Positions 24,044-35,000 of a DNA stretch of 57,153 nucleotides are shown piece by piece. The stretch lies in contig JBBDIM010000215.1 in NCBI GenBank assembly GCA_040880405.1, forward strand, positions 1 to 57,153. The letters are read 5' to 3'. Origin of the DNA: JBBDIM01 sp040880405 (GTDB lineage Bacteria > Planctomycetota > Planctomycetia > Pirellulales > Pirellulaceae). The stretch's first letter is position 1, and the number at the start of each line of letters is the position of its first letter. Position numbers and translations under genes: made by a program. Below the pieces are notes generated by a model, which saw only the letters and a list, made by a program, of their open reading frames with translations, had not been told where the DNA came from and did not search any database.

Positions 24044-25834
24044 CTATTCTTGGTTTTTACCCGAGTCAGCGGCGCGCTGATTGGTTGCTCCGGCTTCCAG
24101 GATCTGCCTATCAGCGAGTAGACGCTCGCGTAATTTCGCCTGATCGATCTTTTGTATCGGCAGATTGTCATCAATTGCCTGAACCGCCGCGGTGGCCGCC
24201 GATTGACTGGTAACCATGAATACTGGCTCCATTCGCAGGCTGGCAAAGGCCACGTGGCTTGCCGACATTGCGAACGTCACCAAAAGGTTTTCACACTCTG
24301 ACTGTTTCGGAATGATCGCTCCATAGCCAACAGGATAGGGCCCGGCTCCACCACGGCCTTCGGCGATCTTTCCTTCCCGAGTGACCACTCCGTCTTTTAC
24401 AATCCGGCGAATTTCATGGACATCGGTACCGTAGGATCCGAGTCCGATTGTGTGCGGTGCGACCTTGTGTCCGAATGTATGATGTTGGGTCATGACTAGA
24501 TCGCTAATCATTCGGCGGGCTTCTCTAACGTAAATTTGGTGCGGCCACCCGCCATTGTCGTTGAATTCATCCTTGGGCAAACCAAACCGCCGCATCTCTT
24601 GCTGAACTTTCAGGGGCACCCGTTTGTCGGTTGCCAGAAAGTGCAACAGTCCGCGGTGATAGTCCTCATGTTCCCGCGCGATTTCGGACCGGCGCTGATG
24701 AGTCGCCTCCGGCCAGTCCCAACTGGCCCCCGGCAAGTTGCCGCCGAAGGTGGCGGTATTGAAGTCCCATTTGTCATTGGGAAGCGGGTCATGTTTTGAG
24801 AACCACCGCAAATCGATTTCGTCCCCAATTTCCTCACAGGCCGCGATGAACCGGGCCACCAATTCATAACGATGGGGATCGTAGTCGGCCGGTGGGGTGA
24901 TGGGCAGACGATCTGCGGCCGTGGTCAGGCAAAGACGATAGCAATACGCCTGGATGCCGGGAGCCGCTTCCCCCACAATCCCGGGGTCTCCCGTCTGCAG
25001 TAACGGCAGCAGGCCGCTGGATGGGTCACCTGGCTTGATATAGGGATCGAGCGGAAAATCTCGATCCCAGACCCCTTGTCCACCAGGGACCCGGCCATGG
25101 GGGCCGGGCTTCAGATGGCTTGTTCGTGGCCGATATTTTTCCGAATAGTGAATGCCGGCAAGCGTCTCGTTGTATTGGTCGGACCCTTCACGCTGTAGAG
25201 TGTAGGTTACGCCGGCGAGGGCCATGAGATCGCCTTCGTACGTCGTATCAATAAACATTTTGGCTCGGAAACGGGTTCCATCCTCGGTTTCCAATTCGGT
25301 AATTCGCGATTTATCTTTGATAACCTTCGTCAACCGCGCGTTGAAGACGACGGTGACCTTCGCCTCTTGCGTCATCTCTTGAAAGACTTCCTCGGCAACG
25401 TGAGGTTCGATCGAATAGGCTCCACCGGTCGAGGGTCCTCCTCCGGCTGCCTTGAAATCCTGGTCCCACGCTAACTCTTTACCGTAACGCGCGACGAGTC
25501 GGGTAAAGTATTCGCGAGCGATGCCGCCGACGGAACGAGGATCCCCGATGTCCACCGCGCTCAATCCTCCGGATGTCATGCCTCCCAGGTGTCGGCCCGG
25601 CTCTAGCAGCAGCACCCGTTTGCCCATCCGCGCGGCTTGCACCGCCGCCGTCACTCCACCCGAGGTGCCACCATAGATACAGACATCCGCTTCGTGGATC
25701 TTTGTCGGCTCCTCCGCTACTACTGGACTTGTCACGCTCAATGACAAGGCGAGTTGTATTCCGATAATCAGCGCCAAGGAACTTGAAAGTACGGCTTTGT
25801 TTCGGCGTAGCGGGTAGCCTAGACTGCGGGACAT
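24044..25834 (-). CDS. Exported FAD-dependent oxidoreductase (FAD_oxidored family)
   Basis: A 596-residue protein with a signal peptide (about residues 18-40) and an N-terminal FAD-binding Rossmann fold (EADVCIYGGTSGGVTAAVQA, then LLLEPGRHLGGMTSGG). It belongs to the large planctomycete group of FAD-dependent oxidoreductases found beside glycan-degradation genes. Its substrate is unknown. It is downstream of the sialidase-like gene on the same strand (56-base gap), so oxidation or release of a sugar derived from the same glycan is plausible but unproven. Confidence 0.88.
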   Translation of the reverse strand: MSRSLGYPLRRNKAVLSSSLALIIGIQLALSLSVTSPVVAEEPTKIHEADVCIYGGTSGGVTAAVQAARMGKRVLLLEPGRHLGGMTSGGLSAVDIGDPRSVGGIAREYFTRLVARYGKELAWDQDFKAAGGGPSTGGAYSIEPHVAEEVFQEMTQEAKVTVVFNARLTKVIKDKSRITELETEDGTRFRAKMFIDTTYEGDLMALAGVTYTLQREGSDQYNETLAGIHYSEKYRPRTSHLKPGPHGRVPGGQGVWDRDFPLDPYIKPGDPSSGLLPLLQTGDPGIVGEAAPGIQAYCYRLCLTTAADRLPITPPADYDPHRYELVARFIAACEEIGDEIDLRWFSKHDPLPNDKWDFNTATFGGNLPGASWDWPEATHQRRSEIAREHEDYHRGLLHFLATDKRVPLKVQQEMRRFGLPKDEFNDNGGWPHQIYVREARRMISDLVMTQHHTFGHKVAPHTIGLGSYGTDVHEIRRIVKDGVVTREGKIAEGRGGAGPYPVGYGAIIPKQSECENLLVTFAMSASHVAFASLRMEPVFMVTSQSAATAAVQAIDDNLPIQKIDQAKLRERLLADRQILEAGATNQRAADSGKNQE

Positions 25835-25890
25835 GGCTGATGATCTCCAGCGTGCTTCGGGGGTTGGGCTATTTTTAAATCGATAATCTT

Positions 25891-27099
25891 CTATTGCCCC
25901 TTCATGGGCAAACGACGATCCAATTCGTCCAGCATGAACCGCGTGTTCGCTACGGAGTAGTTCTCGCCGGGGCGGTAGCGGACGGAATTGGTGGCCACGA
26001 AGGTTCCGTCCGGCAGGACCTCGATCGCCGGATACTCGACATTCCCGCCTCCATGATGAGGCAAAAGCTTTACTCGGTATTGCCCTTCACGCCCCTGTAT
26101 AAGGTCCTCGTAGGTTCCGACCCACGCGATAAAATGTCCGCGAGTCGAACTTTTCGCGGCCGTGTCGCGACCGACCATTACCAACCGGCCGTCCGCCGAG
26201 TATTGGTGTTGGTGGCGGTCCATGCTGACACTAGCCGTGGCTTGAACTGGCTTGGACCAGTTCTTCCCTTCATCGTCGGATGTCATCATCCACGAGTTGA
26301 ACGATCGATCATTCTCACGAATAATCATCAATAATTGGCTGCCATCGGGAGAGCGAATCAACTCGGGTTCGCACGGATTAAACGGGTTCCCCAAGTCCAG
26401 GATGATTTCCCACCGACTCCAGGAAAAGCCGCCATCGGTCGACCGTGATTGCGATAGGACATTCGTCCGACCCTTTTCGCCCGGCCGACGAAGGTTGGTT
26501 ACACCGAGTAACGCCTGTCCGTCATTCACGGGAACGATTGCGGTAAACGGCATCACCGTGGGAGCCGGCTTTTCTCCCTCGCCGAGGATTCCCTCCTCGG
26601 GAAGTCGCGATGGCGTGAAGGGGGACCAGGTTTGCCCCCCATCCGCCGAGTGAGCCTGATACATAATATGCCCTTGGGGGCCGCGATTGGCGAATGTAAA
26701 AATATGCTCTTGGCCTTGGGGATCGGGCAACCGATAGAGAGGCGGGCAGTTGGCGTGTTCGGCCCAGTTGTTCGGAACCTCAAGCAAATCACTCCAGGTC
26801 TTTCCACTATCGGAGCTTTTCTTAAGCGGCCCGCAGGGGCCACCATGTCCGTAAGTCCAGGCCATCAATATTGACTTGCCGTCGGACAACAAAAGCGTGT
26901 TCGCATGACCTTGCCGACGATCGGAGGTGCCCTGGGCGATCACCACTTGTCGCTCCGATTCAGCGGAAATATCGATCGTTGGAATTGTGATGTCGCGTTT
27001 GCCCGGGGCCCATTCATTACCAAAGGCGGGGACGGTCAATCTCATGCCCAGCAGTAAGAACAACGTGACCGCCCTAAACCTAAAAAATTTGTTCCGCAT
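25891..27099 (-). CDS. Sialidase-family six-bladed propeller protein
   Basis: A 402-residue exported protein (signal near residues 5-25). Four Asp-box repeats are visible: SSDSGKTW, SADGGQTW, STDGGFSW and SDDEGKNW, which define the BNR/sialidase propeller. A Tyr-rich end (EYPAIEVLPDGTFVATNSVR) matches the exo-alpha-sialidase-like families. The usual FRIP arginine motif is not obvious, so true neuraminidase activity is less certain than for the second copy at 29798. ATG 27099 was chosen because it begins the signal peptide; longer readings overlap the lipoprotein gene. It starts one base after that gene's stop (TGAGATG), so the two are coupled. Confidence 0.8.
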   Translation of the reverse strand: MRNKFFRFRAVTLFLLLGMRLTVPAFGNEWAPGKRDITIPTIDISAESERQVVIAQGTSDRRQGHANTLLLSDGKSILMAWTYGHGGPCGPLKKSSDSGKTWSDLLEVPNNWAEHANCPPLYRLPDPQGQEHIFTFANRGPQGHIMYQAHSADGGQTWSPFTPSRLPEEGILGEGEKPAPTVMPFTAIVPVNDGQALLGVTNLRRPGEKGRTNVLSQSRSTDGGFSWSRWEIILDLGNPFNPCEPELIRSPDGSQLLMIIRENDRSFNSWMMTSDDEGKNWSKPVQATASVSMDRHQHQYSADGRLVMVGRDTAAKSSTRGHFIAWVGTYEDLIQGREGQYRVKLLPHHGGGNVEYPAIEVLPDGTFVATNSVRYRPGENYSVANTRFMLDELDRRLPMKGQ

Positions 27100-27100
27100 C

Positions 27101-27499
27101 TCAACGCTCCGTGACAGAAGGAACTTCAAAGTCCATCGTACTCGTGCCGTTAGAAAAATCGACAGTCGTCTCGTAGGGCGTGAACAGCGGGATCGCCCCC
27201 TTGTCTGGATCTGAAGGATCGATCCATCCCTTGAATCCCACAATTTGGACTCGATGCTCTCCGCCGAGGTGCCCTCGCCCGTCGATGGTGGTGTCAAAGC
27301 GACCATCATTGATCGGAGCAAACCCACCGCCAATTCCCTGTTCCAGTGGATCAAATGAGATCTCTCCCATGGGAACTGGTACACCATTATAGGTCACCTG
27401 GCCAGTGACATTGTAACGCGTTACGCCGCTGTCTGGCGAACACCCAAGGCTTATGAAAAGAGCCCAGGAGACAACCAAAAGAGTCTCATAGATCTTCAT
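27101..27499 (-). CDS. Small planctomycete lipoprotein with carboxypeptidase-regulatory-like fold
   Basis: A 132-residue lipoprotein: signal peptide with lipobox ending SLGC (C20), then a beta-sandwich-like domain starting YNVTGQVTYNGVPVPMGEIS, typical of small planctomycete lipoproteins placed next to DUF1559 genes. The function is unknown; a surface scaffold or carbohydrate-contact role is possible. It is between the DUF1559 gene (33-base gap) and the sialidase-like gene (one-base gap). Confidence 0.8.
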   Translation of the reverse strand: MKIYETLLVVSWALFISLGCSPDSGVTRYNVTGQVTYNGVPVPMGEISFDPLEQGIGGGFAPINDGRFDTTIDGRGHLGGEHRVQIVGFKGWIDPSDPDKGAIPLFTPYETTVDFSNGTSTMDFEVPSVTER

Positions 27500-27532
27500 C
27501 GTATTCTCCTGCTGGATTAGAATGCGTGTGAA

Positions 27533-28414
27533 CTAAAATGAACCAATCGGTTGCCCCGAATCCTTGTGATAAAGATTCTGATAAACTCTTCCAGTGGGAG
27601 TGCCCCAGGTATCAATGCAACCAGTGTAATTTGTAAGACTATCGATGTTCTCCGTAACAAAGCGCACGGTTCCATCACACAGTGCGACATTAATTCCCCC
27701 TGGGTGAAGGCTTGTCCAGCCATGGCGTTTACACGTGGGATCGGATGTCGGCTGCGGAGTATTAGGCGGCCAGTTGCCACGTCCGACAGTAGCAGCGTTT
27801 GACGCTCCCGTTCCAAGTCCTGGCCAAACACCTCCCATACTTCTAAATGGGCGTTCGGTGAGCAGCGCTCGCTCGCCGAACATGATGGTGTTACTTAGTC
27901 CATCTGTAATCGTGGTAAAGTTCAATCGTTCTGGAGCGGCACCGGTCGCCCGTCCTCGAAATCTCCAATCAAAAACGGTTTCACTTAGTACGTAATTGCT
28001 AGATCCAAAATTATTGAAATTGACATTAATTGCATCGGAGCTATTGGATGGACAGATGAATGTGTCCACTCGGGTTTGTAGTAATGGATCATCTGCGACC
28101 GTCAATGCACGCAGAGATCCATTCCCAACGCCAAGAGTATCACTGAGTGATGCCTGTTCTACATAAGGCAGAAGAAGCGCCAATCCGCCCCACCAAGAAT
28201 CGGAGTAATGCAAGTGGGTCGGTGGAAGTCGATCGAAAGTATCATGATAATTATGAACTCCCAACGCAATTTGTTTCATGTTGTTGATACAACTCATCCG
28301 CCTGGCAGCCTCCCGCGCCTGCTGGACCGCCGGCAAGAGAAGTGCCACCAAGACACCAATGATCGCGATCACGACCAACAATTCGACCAATGTGAAGCCA
28401 GATTTGGTTTTCAT
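27533..28414 (-). CDS. DUF1559 pseudopilin-like protein
   Basis: A 293-residue protein with a type IV prepilin-like N-terminus: basic leader MKTKSG, then FTLVELLVVIAIIGVLVALL with Glu at mature position 5, so it should be cut by a prepilin peptidase. The rest is the DUF1559 domain, ending with the HPGGINVALCDGTVRFV motif typical of the family. These proteins are massively expanded in planctomycetes and may build surface fibres or help in glycan uptake. The DNA looks more AT-rich than its neighbours. It is in one run with the regulator, lipoprotein, sialidase-like and oxidoreductase genes. Confidence 0.95.
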   Translation of the reverse strand: MKTKSGFTLVELLVVIAIIGVLVALLLPAVQQAREAARRMSCINNMKQIALGVHNYHDTFDRLPPTHLHYSDSWWGGLALLLPYVEQASLSDTLGVGNGSLRALTVADDPLLQTRVDTFICPSNSSDAINVNFNNFGSSNYVLSETVFDWRFRGRATGAAPERLNFTTITDGLSNTIMFGERALLTERPFRSMGGVWPGLGTGASNAATVGRGNWPPNTPQPTSDPTCKRHGWTSLHPGGINVALCDGTVRFVTENIDSLTNYTGCIDTWGTPTGRVYQNLYHKDSGQPIGSF

Positions 28415-28478
28415 GAGATCACCATGTATTAAAAAGGATGGGGTTGAGTGGTATGAAAAGATTGAAGGGCAAAATGAG

Positions 28479-29549
28479 TTACCTTGACGGAAGAGAAAGT
28501 TGCACGGGCAGTCGCTCGACGGTATCGGCGGCTGACTTTCCTTGGGATTGAGTTATTAGTATGCGAGCAAGTTTCGCGCCGATTGATTCAGGAGAGTCAA
28601 TCGCTCGAATCGTGGGCCACGGTAGGCGAGCTTGATTTCTGCTGTACACATCGGAAACGGCAATTGGAAGCTGACGTTCACCGGTCTTGCCCATCGCTTT
28701 CAAGGTTGCGGCAACCGCCTCTACCAATGGTTGCGAGCGGCAGATAAAACCGTTGACTCCATAGTCATCAATCAGATGCCGAGTGGCATGTTGAATCGCC
28801 AAGTTGTCTGTCGGTAGGAAGCGAACGGTTAAATTCTTCGGTGTCAATCCAAACTCGGACGCGGTAGCCCATACGGAATCAAGGAAGGAATGATCGCCTG
28901 GGAGGATCTGACTTCGCATCAGCACGCCGATTTGGCTAACTCCCTGCTCGATTAAGTTTGTGGTTAACAAAGAACCAGCTTGGATTTGATCTCGGTCTAC
29001 GGATGGAAGTGCGTTTATCGACGGAAAACGCGATCCGAAAATCACCGTCGGCAGGCCGCTCTCTTGAAATAGTCGCTGGGACGTAAGCGAGGACCGAGCT
29101 AAGACAAAGCCCTCGGACTCCCGCGAACGGGCCGATCGCGCGATCAGGTCGGAAACCCACTGAGAGTCATCGCTACCGGGCAAATGGTTGAATTCAAGTT
29201 CAACGCCTGGCAAGACGCTTTGAATTCCCACAATCACGCCATCTGCCAACATCCCCTCGGTCGAAAGGTAAGTCTCATTGACGACTAAGTGGATCCGATC
29301 AATTTGATGAGGATGGTCAGGGACTACACCATCAGCCACAAAGGTGCCGCTCTTCTGACGGCGGATCAAGACATTGCGTTGAGCAAGCAATTGCAGCGCG
29401 CGATTCGCGACTGTTGTACTGACGCCCAATAGCCTCGCCGCCTCTGCGGTTCCCAAATAGGCATCTCCCGATTGGAGCCCCCGATTGGAAATATCGGCCA
29501 GGATTTGGTCGGCGAGTTGGACAACGCGCGGTGCTGCGGAAGTTTTCAT
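28479..29549 (-). CDS. GntR-type winged-helix regulator with LacI-like sensor domain
   Basis: A 356-residue regulator. The N-terminal 75 residues form a GntR-type winged helix (LGVSTTVANRALQLLAQRNV, wing IRRQKSGTFVAD). The remainder (about 90-350) is a periplasmic-binding-protein-like sugar sensor as in LacI repressors. The ATG at 29549 was preferred over an upstream TTG (29585). It heads the minus-strand run down to the FAD oxidoreductase and is divergent from the sialidase-nanA-nanM operon, so it probably controls both sides in response to a glycan-derived sugar. Confidence 0.85.
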   Translation of the reverse strand: MKTSAAPRVVQLADQILADISNRGLQSGDAYLGTAEAARLLGVSTTVANRALQLLAQRNVLIRRQKSGTFVADGVVPDHPHQIDRIHLVVNETYLSTEGMLADGVIVGIQSVLPGVELEFNHLPGSDDSQWVSDLIARSARSRESEGFVLARSSLTSQRLFQESGLPTVIFGSRFPSINALPSVDRDQIQAGSLLTTNLIEQGVSQIGVLMRSQILPGDHSFLDSVWATASEFGLTPKNLTVRFLPTDNLAIQHATRHLIDDYGVNGFICRSQPLVEAVAATLKAMGKTGERQLPIAVSDVYSRNQARLPWPTIRAIDSPESIGAKLARILITQSQGKSAADTVERLPVQLSLPSR

Positions 29550-29624
29550 TAAATTAAAGCTAACACGCCCTTCTGGCGATTTCAAGATATATTTCTATAA
29601 ACAGCCGGAATATTCTCGCTAAGG

Positions 29625-29653
29625 TTGAAAATTTATTTCCTGGGCATTAGGAT
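29625..29653 (+). promoter_or_regulatory. Candidate promoter of the sialidase-nanA-symporter operon
   Basis: TTGAAA (29625-29630) and TAGGAT (29648-29653) are separated by exactly 17 bases in the AT-rich divergent region between the regulator and the sialidase. Five and four bases match the sigma-70 boxes. The leader would be about 140 bases. No clear dimer operator was found in the 29550-29797 gap. Confidence 0.4.
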
Positions 29654-29797
29654 ACCATCTATCGAGTTTAAAATCCCATAACCGCACGGAACCCCTTACT
29701 GTGGGTATGCCAGCGTCCCTGGTGGGCTAGGTCCATGCATTACCTCAGCGTCGTTCCCCGTTTTGTTTGCTTCCCGCTTTTCACGTGAGTTTCTGCC

Positions 29798-30997
29798 ATG
29801 AATTCGCATCGATTTTCCCTCAACGGCTTGTCTTATCTACCAATTCGATGGGGGCTGATGCCTCTCCTGATGGCTGTGTGGGCGGGGGGGGCATGCTTGG
29901 GCGTAGCCGAGGAGATCTCTCCCAAAGTTCTTTGGAAACAAGACGAAAACGGTTATCACACCTATCGCATTCCTTCCCTCATCAGAACCAAGCAAGGAAC
30001 GCTCCTCGCGTTTTGTGAGGCCCGGAAGAAGTCGGCCAGCGATACCGGGAAGATTGATTTGGTGATGCGGCGATCGGAAGATGGAGGCAAGTCCTGGTCC
30101 GATCAGCAAGTGGTTTGGGAAGATGAAGGCAACACGTGCGGGAATCCTTGCCCGGTAATCGACGAGGAGACCGGAGCGATTTGGCTGCTGCTCACGCATA
30201 ACTTGGGGCACGACAATGAAGGGGCCATCAAAGCGAAGACAGCCGAGGGGACGCGGACTGTTTGGGTTTGTCACAGCGACGATGACGGGAAGACCTGGAC
30301 CGATCCGATGGAGATTACTTCCACCACGAAGAATCAGGATTGGGGATGGTACGCGACCGGCCCCGGGGTCGGCATCCAAATCAAGAATGGTCCGCACAAG
30401 GGACGACTTGTGATTCCCTGTGACCACAGCTACGACATCGACAAAAGTGAAAACTCCGCGGGTTATGAGTTTGGTTCCCACGTCATCTTTAGCGACGACC
30501 ATGGCAAAACGTGGCAATTGGGCGGGACGATTCGCCCCAAGATGAACGAATGCCAGGTAATCGAGGTCGGAGATTCTGGCGAGCTATTGATCGATATGCG
30601 ATCGTATCGCGGGCAAGGCTGCCGGGCCCAGGCTCGCAGTGCGGACGGCGGTTTGACTTGGACGGAACCGGAAGACAACCGGCAGTTGGTCGCACCGGTC
30701 TGTCAGGCCAGCATCATTCGTTTCGCGGAACCTGGCAAGGGAAAACGCCCGACGCTACTGTTCTCCAGCCCGGGGAGTCCCAGCAAACGGGTCGACCTAA
30801 CCCTGCGGGTCAGCCATGACGATGGAAAAGATTGGTCCCAGTCGATCCGGCTGTACACGGGGCCCACGGCTTACTCCTGCTTGGAGGTTTTGCCGGATGG
30901 ATCGGTTGCCTGTCTGGCGGAGATTGGGGAGCGGAGCCCTTATCAAACGATCTCACTGTTGACGATTCCGGCCAGAAAGATTCAACCGCCTGAGTAG
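29798..30997 (+). CDS. Exo-alpha-sialidase (neuraminidase)
   Basis: A 399-residue exported protein (signal about residues 15-37). It has the FRIP-type motif as Y56-R-I-P59, whose arginine is one of the triad that holds the sialic-acid carboxylate, followed by LLAFCEAR with the usual Glu/Arg. Five Asp-boxes can be read: SEDGGKSW, SDDDGKTW, SDDHGKTW, SADGGLTW and SHDDGKDW. The C-terminus has YSCLEVLPDGSVACLAE, containing the typical Tyr/Glu region. It releases terminal sialic acid outside the cytoplasm. NanA-like and NanM-symporter genes follow on the same strand (115-base gap), which supports the substrate. Confidence 0.9.
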   Translation: MNSHRFSLNGLSYLPIRWGLMPLLMAVWAGGACLGVAEEISPKVLWKQDENGYHTYRIPSLIRTKQGTLLAFCEARKKSASDTGKIDLVMRRSEDGGKSWSDQQVVWEDEGNTCGNPCPVIDEETGAIWLLLTHNLGHDNEGAIKAKTAEGTRTVWVCHSDDDGKTWTDPMEITSTTKNQDWGWYATGPGVGIQIKNGPHKGRLVIPCDHSYDIDKSENSAGYEFGSHVIFSDDHGKTWQLGGTIRPKMNECQVIEVGDSGELLIDMRSYRGQGCRAQARSADGGLTWTEPEDNRQLVAPVCQASIIRFAEPGKGKRPTLLFSSPGSPSKRVDLTLRVSHDDGKDWSQSIRLYTGPTAYSCLEVLPDGSVACLAEIGERSPYQTISLLTIPARKIQPPE

Positions 30998-31112
30998 ATC
31001 CGCCCGGGCTGTGCCGACGCGACTTCGAACATCAAAGGTTAGACAGCAATTGGCTGATGTAACCAGCGATACCACCTACAACCAAGCGACTTTCCATTTC
31101 ATTCGAGGAACG

Positions 31113-32069
31113 ATGCATCCGAAAATCAGGGGCTTAATCGCCGCGACCTATACTCCTTTCACGGAATCGGGAGAGCTGAATCTCGGCGAGATTCCGGCAA
31201 TGGTCGAACATCTGCTGCGGTGGAAAATCGCGGGACTGTATGTGTTAGGTAGCACCGGCGAGGGTTGCTCCCTGCTTACCGAAGAGCGGATCGCGGTCGC
31301 TCAGGCGTTTATCCAAGCAGCCGGTGGCCGAGTGCCGGTGATTGTCCAGGTCGGAAGCGATTCTCTGCGGCAATCGCAGCAACTGGCGGCCGAGGCGGAG
31401 CGGATTGGCGCCGCGGCGATTTCAGCCGTTTCGCCCGTATATTTCAAGCCCGATTCGGTCGATTGCTTGGTGGAGTCGATGGCCTCAATCGCCAGGGCTG
31501 CCCCGTCGCTGCCGTTTTATTACTATCACATTCCCGCAGCGACCGGAGTGCCGATCGCCGCGTTGGACTTTCTACGAGCCGCGGAAATCCAGATTCCCTC
31601 GCTACGGGGAATCAAGTTCACCTCCGCCGCGATCCATGAGTATCAGGCTTGTTTGGAATACGCCGAGGGTAGTTTTGATATCTTGTATGGTCAAGACGAA
31701 ATGCTGCTCGCCGGGCTTTCGGCTGGTGCTCAAGGCGCGGTTGGCAGTACCTACAACTATGCCGCCCCAATCTATCACGCCCTGATCCAAGCCTTGGAAC
31801 AAGGCCGATTGACCGATGCCCGGAAGTTTCAGTCCCATTCGCAGGCCTTGGTCAGGGCGTTCATTCCGTTTGGACCCCGCGGGGCTCAGAAGGAAATTAT
31901 GCGGATGGTGGGCAATGCGTTGCCGAAAGGTCAGCGGTTTGATTGCGGTCCGCCCCGGCTTCCAATCATGCCGCTTACCGAGGCGAACCGTAACTCGCTT
32001 CGAGAGGCCCTCCAGACGCTCGGATTCTTCCGCTGGATTGGGGAGGATGCGGATGAGTTCGCGGTTTAG
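31113..32069 (+). CDS. nanA: N-acetylneuraminate lyase-like aldolase
   Basis: A 318-residue class I aldolase of the DapA/NanA superfamily that would cleave N-acetylneuraminate into N-acetylmannosamine and pyruvate in the cytoplasm. GSTGE at 46-50 is the carboxylate loop, Y138 in YYYHIP the proton shuttle and K168 in RGIKFTS the Schiff-base lysine; the YYHIP pattern is characteristic of NanA rather than DapA. ATG 31113 follows GAGGAA; an upstream in-frame reading adds 34 residues without homology. It is between the sialidase and a NanM-symporter gene that overlaps its end. nanE and nanK are not in the window. Confidence 0.88.
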   Translation: MHPKIRGLIAATYTPFTESGELNLGEIPAMVEHLLRWKIAGLYVLGSTGEGCSLLTEERIAVAQAFIQAAGGRVPVIVQVGSDSLRQSQQLAAEAERIGAAAISAVSPVYFKPDSVDCLVESMASIARAAPSLPFYYYHIPAATGVPIAALDFLRAAEIQIPSLRGIKFTSAAIHEYQACLEYAEGSFDILYGQDEMLLAGLSAGAQGAVGSTYNYAAPIYHALIQALEQGRLTDARKFQSHSQALVRAFIPFGPRGAQKEIMRMVGNALPKGQRFDCGPPRLPIMPLTEANRNSLREALQTLGFFRWIGEDADEFAV

Positions 32070-35000
32070 GTATGCAGGTAGCGAGATCGAAACCCGGAGT
32101 AATGAAAGTCAGGTCGCCGCGTTTCAAGCGATTCTCGCTCATTCGTCGGCGCAGCTTAATTTTGGGGTGCCGCAGGCGGATTGTCCGCCAGTAACAAGTG
32201 TCAATCGATCTTCCAATTCGAAGATCAAGCCGCGCGAGACACCAGATGTCTGTCGATTCCTAAGCGGGCTTTTTATCGCGTGGGGAATCCTATTTTTCGG
32301 GGCATCGATTTGCGCCGCGGAATCTGCGTTTCAGGGGTCGCTCTTAGAGTGGTCCGCTCTGCCCGACTTGCCCAACTCTGATGGGGTCGCGGGGCCATTT
32401 GTCGGTGTGCATCAGGGGGCGTTAATCGTCGCGGGCGGGGCCAACTTTCCGGCTGGCGTACCATGGCACGCCACAGCCGGTGGGCTAAAGTCACTCAAAA
32501 CGTATCACCAGGCGATCCATGTTCTGACGAATGAAGATCAGGGACCCCGTTGGCAAACGGTTGGAGCCACGCTGCCCAGACCTCTAGGGTATGGCGTTTC
32601 GATCGAAACACCGCACGGAGTTGTCTGCATCGGCGGCGAGTGGCAAGAGCATCGCTTGCCCGACGGTACTGCCGTCGAACCGTTATCAACTGGCGGCGAG
32701 GGCCCCGCCGAGACGACCTCCACGACTCGTCGCAGCAATTCAGTGTTTGTCATTTGTTGGGACGCAGATAAACAAGAGGTTGAAGTCTCCGACCAGTGGC
32801 AAACGCCGGATGACGATCCCACGACAATCCGGCCGCTACCTGAGTTGCCTCGCGCCACTACGTCTGCGGTGGGTGGGATGATTGGTGACCACTTGTACTT
32901 AGCGGCGGGAGATGCCGGTGAGGGAGGTGCCGCTCAGTTCTGGCGACTCGACTTACGAAAGCGATTCAAGGACGCACATTCAAAATGGCAATGGGAGCAA
33001 CTACCTACTTGGGATGGCCCAGGCCGTAGTCATGCCATCGGTGTGACCCAGGCGGGACAGTTCCTGTTGTTCAGCGGGAGGAGGCGAAATGCCCAGGGCA
33101 AGTTCGAGCTGCTGGCCGATGCCCATCGTTTTGACCCGGCGGCGTATGCGAGGGAAAGGAGCCGGGCCCGGCCTGATCGGGATGGCAAGATCGTCCTACC
33201 GAGCTACGCCAACGGCTGGACGCGGGTAGCCGATATCGCACCGGTGCATCCTGATAACCCAACGGAAACACCGCAGCCACGGTGTGTGATGGCCGGTTCT
33301 GGAATTGCCTGGGGCTACGATTTTGTGCTGTTGTTCGGTGGCTCGAAGGGAGAGCGGTTTCTGAGGCGTGAGCAGGAGTATCCCGCTCGAATCGCGCAGG
33401 CCGAGCAAAATGGGGACGCCGCCGAAGTCGCTCGTTTGACCGCCGAGGCCAACGCGATTTACGACGAACATACCGGCTTCAGCGGTGACATCCTCGCGTA
33501 TCATTTGACCACCGATCGTTGGACGTGGCGGGGCACGATGCCTGGCCCCACGCCGGTCACCACTTCGACCGTACGTTGGAATAGCGCGGTGGTTTTGCCG
33601 ACTGGTGAATCGATTCCCGGCGTAAGAACGCCGAGCGTATCACAGGCAACTGCCACGCATTCGGCCCGAGTTTTTGGTTGGGCGAACTGGTCGGTATTGG
33701 CGGTGTACCTGGTTGGTCTGGTAGCGGTCGGGATTTACTGTTCCCGCGCGGGTGGGGAAGATCAGGATTTCTTTCTGGCCGGGGGAAAGATTCCATGGTG
33801 GGCCGCCGGGGTCAGTATTTTCGCCACAATGCTCAGCGCGATCACCTACCTTTCCATCCCGGCCCGAAGCTACGGAACCAATTGGAGTTGGTTTCTGGTG
33901 AATATGGGAATCCCAATCGTCTGCGTGCTGGTGATCTACTTGTATCTTCCCTTCTTTCGCCGGTTACGGGTTGCCAGCGCCTATCATTACCTGGAGCAAC
34001 GGTTCGATTTGGGGTTGAGGTTACTGGGCAGCACCTCGTTCATTTTGTTTCAATTGGGGCGGATGGGTGTGGTCGTGCTGCTGCCGGCCTTGGCTCTTTC
34101 CGCGGTGACCGGGGTGGACGTATTTGTTTGCATCATGGCGATGGGGGCTCTCAGCACGCTCTACACGGTGCTAGGCGGAATGGCCGCGGTGATTTGGACC
34201 GATGTGGTTCAGGTGGTGGTGTTGATTGGGGGGGCGATTTTAGCACTAATGGTGATGGCCTCGCAGATCGATGGCGGGTTGATGGGAATCTGGACGATCG
34301 CCGCCGCCGAGGGGAAGACCGCCTTGGTAAACGATTTTCATTTCCACGATCTCGCTTGGTCGCACGACGGAATATTGGTGATTCTGATGGGGGCGATTTT
34401 CACCAATCTGCTTCCCTATACTAGTGATCAGGCGGTGATCCAGCGGTACCTGACCGTCGCCGATCAGGCCCAGGCACGCCGCGCCTTATGGGGCAACGCG
34501 GTGATTGTGATTCCCGCATCGATCCTTTTCTTTTCGGTCGGGACCGCGATTTGGGTGTTCTATAAGACGCATCCCTTGAATCTCGTGCCGCTGGATAAGC
34601 CGGATCAGATTTTTCCCTGGTTGATCTCTAGTGAGATGCCGCCCGGATTGGCCGGATTGGTGATCGCTGGGGTCTTCGCGGCGGCGATGTCGAGTTTGGA
34701 TTCCAGCATGCACTCGATCGCCACGGCCGCGACGACTGACTTTTACGGGCGGCTTGGTTCACCCAAAACCGCAGAGCAGACGTTGAGGATGGCGAAGCTA
34801 TTGACGTTGGTGCTGGGGGTGTTTGGTACCGGGTCGGCGATGGTGCTGGCGACCTTGGATATCCAGTTCCTGTGGGATCTGTTTCTCTCGATTGTCGGGC
34901 TGTTCCTCGGCACGCTGGCCGGGTTGTTTACCCTGGGGATTTTTTCTGCCAGAGCGACCGCGATCCACGCCTGGATCGGAGCGATTGCTAGTGTGCTAGT